DNA from: Nicotiana tabacum | Taxonomy: Eukaryota > Streptophyta > Magnoliopsida > Solanales > Solanaceae | Direction of reading: 5' to 3' | DNA length: 64,000 nucleotides | Assembly (NCBI RefSeq): GCF_000715075.1 | Contig: NC_134082.1 | Location: forward strand, 63,766,466 to 63,830,465 | Program-made: the position numbers and the translations under genes | Shown: positions 59,805 through 64,000 of the stretch, one piece after another | Layout: each line of letters begins with the position of its first letter | Numbering within the stretch: position 1 is the first letter of the stretch | The notes under the pieces: model-generated | Database searches by the model: none | What the model was told of the DNA's origin: nothing | Seen by the model: only the letters and a program-made list of their open reading frames with translations

Positions 59805-60570
59805 GTGCACCCCTCAGATTCAAATCTTGATAACCGCCAAAAACCACCGACGCCGCGCTTGCCACTCCGCAGTTCGCGGAGTTTTCACCGCGGGCACGAA
59901 TGCCTCCAGATCCTGCGGTCATGTCCCTTCTTTTGTTGTCTGCGCCAGCCTTCACCGCTGACCGCAGAAATTCTGCTGCCCCCAAGAACTTCCTCTGCTG
60001 ACCGCGAGATTCCGCTACGGTCTGCGCTCCCAACTTTAGAGACCACCATCTGAACACCAGTAGTTGTTTCCAACAGTTGTACCCATCCGATAACTACTCA
60101 TAACACACCTGAGGCCCTCGGGACCTCAACCAAACATACCAACACATCCCATAACATCATTCAAACTTAGTCGAACCCTCAAATCTCTTAAAACAACGCC
60201 AACACACCAAATCACGCTCGAATTCAAGCCTAAGAACTCTAAATCTCCAAATTCCACAAATGACTTCTAAACTAATTAAACCTTGTCCGAACATTCTCAA
60301 ATTTCTGCACACAAGTCACAAATGACCCTACGAACCTACTGCAACTTCAAAAATTTCATTCCGAAGTCCTCTATACATAAGTCAACATCCGGTTGACTTT
60401 TCCAACTTAAGCTTCTAAATAGGAGGCTAAGTTCCTCATTCCACTCTAAATACACTCCGGACCCAAACCGACCAACGTGATATATTAAAACATAGCTGAA
60501 GAACATAAAAGTAAATAGAAATGGGGAAAACAGAGCTGTAACTCATGAAACGATCGGCCGGATCGTTACA

Positions 60571-60583
60571 TCCTCCCCCTTTT
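60571..60583 (-). other. Polypurine tract of the right-hand element
   Basis: Sense AAAAGGGGGAGGA abutting TGTAACG; a textbook PPT. Confidence 0.85.
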
Positions 60584-60589
60584 AAACAA

Positions 60590-62000
60590 ACGTTCGTCCT
60601 TGAACGAGTCTAGAAACATACCTAGAGCCTAAAATAGTTGTAGATATTTGCTCCGCATCTCCCGTTTGGTCTCCCAAGTAGCCTCCTCCACTGTCCGACC
60701 TCTCCATTGCACTTTCACTGAAGCTATAACCTTTGATCCCAACTTACGAACATGCCGCTCCAAAATAGCCACTGGCTCCACATCATAAGTCAAATCACCA
60801 TCTACTGAATTGTGCTGAAATCCAAAATATGAGACGGATCATCGATATATTTCCGGAGCATAGAAACATGAAATATCGGATGCACCCCCGACAAGTTAGG
60901 CGGCAAAGCAAGCTCATAAGCCACCTCCCAATACTACGAAGTACCTCAAAAGGTCCGATGAACTGAGGGCTCAACTTGCCCCTCTTCCAAAATCTCATAA
61001 CACCCTTCATGGGTGAGACCTTCAATATAACCTTCTCCCCAACCATATAACACACATCACGTACCATTCTGTCAGCATAACCTTTTTATCTTGATTGCGC
61101 TGTACGAAGCTGCTCCTGTAGCACTTTCACCTTGTCCCAAGCATCCTGCACTAAGCCTGTACCCAAAAGCCTAGCCTCTCCCTGCTCAAACCATCCCACG
61201 GGAGATCTACATCATCTCCTATACAAAGCCTTATATAGAGACATATGAATAACGGCTAATAACTGTTGTTGTAAGCAAACTCCGCGAGTGGTAAAAACTG
61301 GTCCCATGAACCTCCAAAATCAACGACACAAGCGCGTAACATGTCCTCCAAAACTTGAATAATTCTCTCGTACTGCCCGTTCGTCTGAAGGTGAAAAACT
61401 ATGCTCAACTCCACCTAAGTACCCAACTTTCACTGCACGGCCCTCCAAAATTGCGATGTAAATTGAGTACCTGTATCTGAAATGATGGACAATGGAATAC
61501 CATGCAGGCGAACAATCTCTCGTATATAAATCTCAGCCAACCGCTATGAAGAATAAGTAGGACACATAGGAATGAAGTGCGCGGACTTGGTCAGCCGATC
61601 CATAATCACCCAAATAACACCGAACTTCTTCAAAGTCCGTGGGAGTCCAACTACGAAATCCATGGTGATCCGCTCCTACTTCCACTTTGGAATATCTATC
61701 TGCTGAAGTAAGCCACCCGATCTTTGATGCTCATATTTCACTTGCTGACAATTGAGGCACCGAGCTACAAACCCCACTATATCCTTATTTATTCTCCTCC
61801 ACCAATAGTGTTGTCTCAAGTCCTGATACATCTTCGTGGCACCCAGATGGATGGAATACTGCGAGCTATGGGCCTCTTCCAGAATCAACTCCCAAAGTCC
61901 ATCTACATTGGGCACACATATCTAGCCCTGCATGCTTAATACCCCGTCATCACTAATAGTCACATCTTTGGCATTGTCGTATTGAACTCTGTCCTTGAGG
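60590..62000 (-). pseudogene. pol: Integrase remnant of the right-hand element
   Basis: Sense order: zinc finger in 61676-61915 (LILEEAHSSQYSIH, RCLNCQQVKYEHQR, giving H, H, C, C), then a broken DDE core between about 61650 and 61300, then the GPY-like C-terminal region in 60795-61067 (VILKVSPMKGVMRFWKRGKLSPQFIGPFEVL). The coding end near 60600 reads FKDERLF. Frames change repeatedly, and I see no complete catalytic triad. Closely similar to the integrase at 46501-48110. Confidence 0.75.
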
Positions 62001-63360
62001 ACAAGCAAATGAGGATCATCCTACTGGCGCTCTCTGATACGATCAAATAAGAGAGATCGAGAAACCATACAAGCTAAGACCCGACTGGGCTCCGAAATAT
62101 CCAACCTCACCAACCGATTGGCCAAAGCCTAAACATCAACTGAAAGAGGTCTCTCACCAACAGGAATGAATGCAAGACTTCCCATACTCACTGCCTTCCG
62201 ACTCAAGGCATCGGCCACCATATTGGCCTTCCCCAGATGGTATCAAATAGTAATATCATAGCCTTTTAGCAGCTCCAACCATCTCCGCTACCTCAAATTG
62301 ATATCCTTCTGTTTAACCAAGTGCTGGAGGCTACTATGATTAGTAAACACCTCACAAGACACACCATAGAGATAATGCCTCCAAATATTCAATGCATGAA
62401 CAATGGCAGCCAACTCCAAATCAGGACAGGGTAGTTCTTCTCATGGGGCTTCAACTGATGAGAAGCTTAAGCAATCACTCTATCCTCCTGCATCAACACA
62501 CACCCAATGCCAACTCGAGAAGCATCACAATATACCGTATAAAAACCTGAAGCTGACGACAAAACTACGCTGGAGTTGTGGTCAAAGATGTCTTGAGCTT
62601 CTGAAAGCTCACCTCACTCTCATCCGACCACCTGAAACGAGCACCCTTTTGGGTTAACTTGGTCAAGGGTGATGCAATAGATGAAAATCTACGAACCGAC
62701 GGTAATAACCCGCCAAACCAAGAAAGGTATGAATCTCTATGGCTAAGGACAGTCTGGGCCTACTCTGGACCGCCTCTATGTTCTTCGGATCAACCTGAAT
62801 ACCCTCACTAGACACCACGTGCCCTAAGAACGCCACCGAACTAATCCAAAACTCACACTTGGAGAACTTTGCATAAAACTTCTCCTCACTCAACCGCTGC
62901 AATACAACTCTCAAATGCTCAGCGTGCTCCTCCTGACTATGCGAGTATACCAGAATATCATCAATGAATACAATAACAAACGAGTCGAGATAAGGCCGAA
63001 ACACGTTGTTCATCAAATGCATGAACGCTGCTGGGGCATTGGTCAGCCCAAAAGACATCACAAGGAACTCATAATGACCATATCGGGTCCTGAAAGCTGT
63101 TTTAAGGATGTCCGAGTCCCTAATCTTCAACTGGTGGTACCCTGATCAGAGATCAATCTTGGAGAACACTCTCGCTCCTTGAAGCTGGTCAAACAAGTCA
63201 TTAATACGAGGCAAAGGATACTTGTTCTTGATTGTGACTTTGTTCAACTGCCTGTAATCAATGCACATCCTCATAGTGCCATCCTTCTTCTTCACAAATA
63301 GGATAGGCGCACCCATGGTGACATACTAGGCCGAATAAACCCCTTATCAAGGAGTTCCTA
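62001..63360 (-). pseudogene. pol: RNase H and reverse transcriptase remnants of the right-hand element
   Basis: RT core in 62663-63130 with [29 protein letters not shown], the catalytic [12 protein letters not shown], and [21 protein letters not shown]. The RNase H lies toward 62100-62660 but is broken into several frames. The RT fingers part, 63130-63360, is also out of frame with the palm. Similar to 45331-46098 but not identical. Confidence 0.8.
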
Positions 63361-64000
63361 AAGATGCTCCTTCAACTCTTTCAACTCCGCCGGTGCCATA
63401 CGATACAGTGGAATAGAAATGGGCTAGGTGCTCGGCACCAAAGTCAATATTCCTGTCTGGTGGCATGCTTGGTAGGTTTGTAGGAAACACATTTGGGAAG
63501 TCCATCACTATGAGAACTGAATTGATACCAAGAGTCTCCGCACTAACATCCATCACAAAGGACAAATAAGAAAGACAACCCTTCCCAACCATCCGCTGGG
63601 CCTTCAAGTATGAAATCACCTTACTTGGAACAAAATCTGTCAAACCTCGCCACTTAATCTGTGGCATCCCCGCATAGCCAACGTCATTGTCTTAGTATGA
63701 CAGTCCAAAATAGCATGACACGGAGACAACCAATCCATGCCAAATATCACATCAAAGTCCACCATACTAAGCAACAAAAGGTCTACTCGGGTCTCTAAAC
63801 CCCCAATAGTCACCACACAAGACCGATATACGTGGTCCACTACAATAGTATCATCCATATGAGTGGATACACGAATATATGAAACAAAAGACTCACAGGG
63901 CATATCCAGATAATGAGCAAAATATGATGAAACATGTGAAAAAGCAGAACTGGAATCAAACAATACAGAGGCATCCCTATGGCAAACTGATATAATACCT
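63361..64000 (-). pseudogene. pro: Protease remnant of the right-hand element
   Basis: 63640-63963: LFD-type start followed by SSSAFSHVSSYFAHYLDMPCESF, HRSCVV-type block (YRSCVVTIGGLETRVDLLLLSMVDFDVIFGMDWLSPCHAILDCH). The residues after the active-site aspartate read SSS rather than the proline-glycine-serine/threonine usual here, so activity is doubtful. The linker to RT is in 63347-63667 in another frame. It runs off the window toward gag. Confidence 0.8.

Overview
This window is plant nuclear DNA, almost certainly from a Solanaceae species (Nicotiana, Solanum or Capsicum type; the genus is inferred from repeat families, not proven). Nearly all of it is transposable-element sequence, most of it nested and decayed. 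I see no intact host gene, no rRNA or tRNA gene, no CRISPR array and no bacterial-type operon.

Layout. (1) 1-15486, minus strand: a giant Ogre-type Ty3/gypsy element (Tat lineage). In sense order it has a 4.4-kb 5' LTR (11053-15486), primer-binding site, leader, the extra ORF1, gag, protease with a G-patch-like segment, an intron, and a pol ORF (RT, degenerate RNase H, second RNase H, integrase). The 3' LTR lies left of the window. (2) 15487-~15770: the 3' tail of a second Ogre body that shares the same LTR. (3) ~15.8-23.2 kb: a decayed Mutator-like element (MULE) with a six-exon plant-mobile-domain (PMD) pseudogene (+), a small GRF-like coiled-coil ORF (-) and a three-exon MuDR-type transposase pseudogene (-). 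Two clusters of GCGCC hairpins bracket the transposase. (4) 23534-25953: a solo Tekay-like LTR. (5) 26679-38098: a Stowaway MITE split by a complete, degenerate Tat-lineage element (26861-38024) with 855/856-bp LTRs. (6) 40327-40575: a second Stowaway MITE. (7) 40950-54179: a complete Tekay-type chromovirus with an ATCAG target duplication. Its 3' LTR carries a nested solo LTR (49811-52590) with a TGAAC duplication. (8) 54180-57682: sequence I cannot assign. (9) 57683-64000: the 3' LTR and truncated body of another Tekay-like element on the minus strand.

The most interesting signal is a two-hairpin motif of about 60 nt. It occurs four times, in two different Tat-lineage elements, at intergenic or 3'-UTR positions. 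Stem sequences differ between copies while pairing is kept, which points to a conserved structured RNA. Other signals are arrays of CpG-rich palindromes just upstream of the presumed start site in Tekay LTRs, a recurrent GGTAAGTG splice-donor-like site in the LTR leaders, GCGCC hairpins around the MULE transposase, and a duplicated polypurine-tract/LTR junction in the Tat element.

The gag, protease, RT, RNase H and integrase pieces are parts of polyproteins for autonomous retrotransposition, but every element carries stops, frameshifts or missing catalytic residues. The Ogre pol exon is the longest open frame left.
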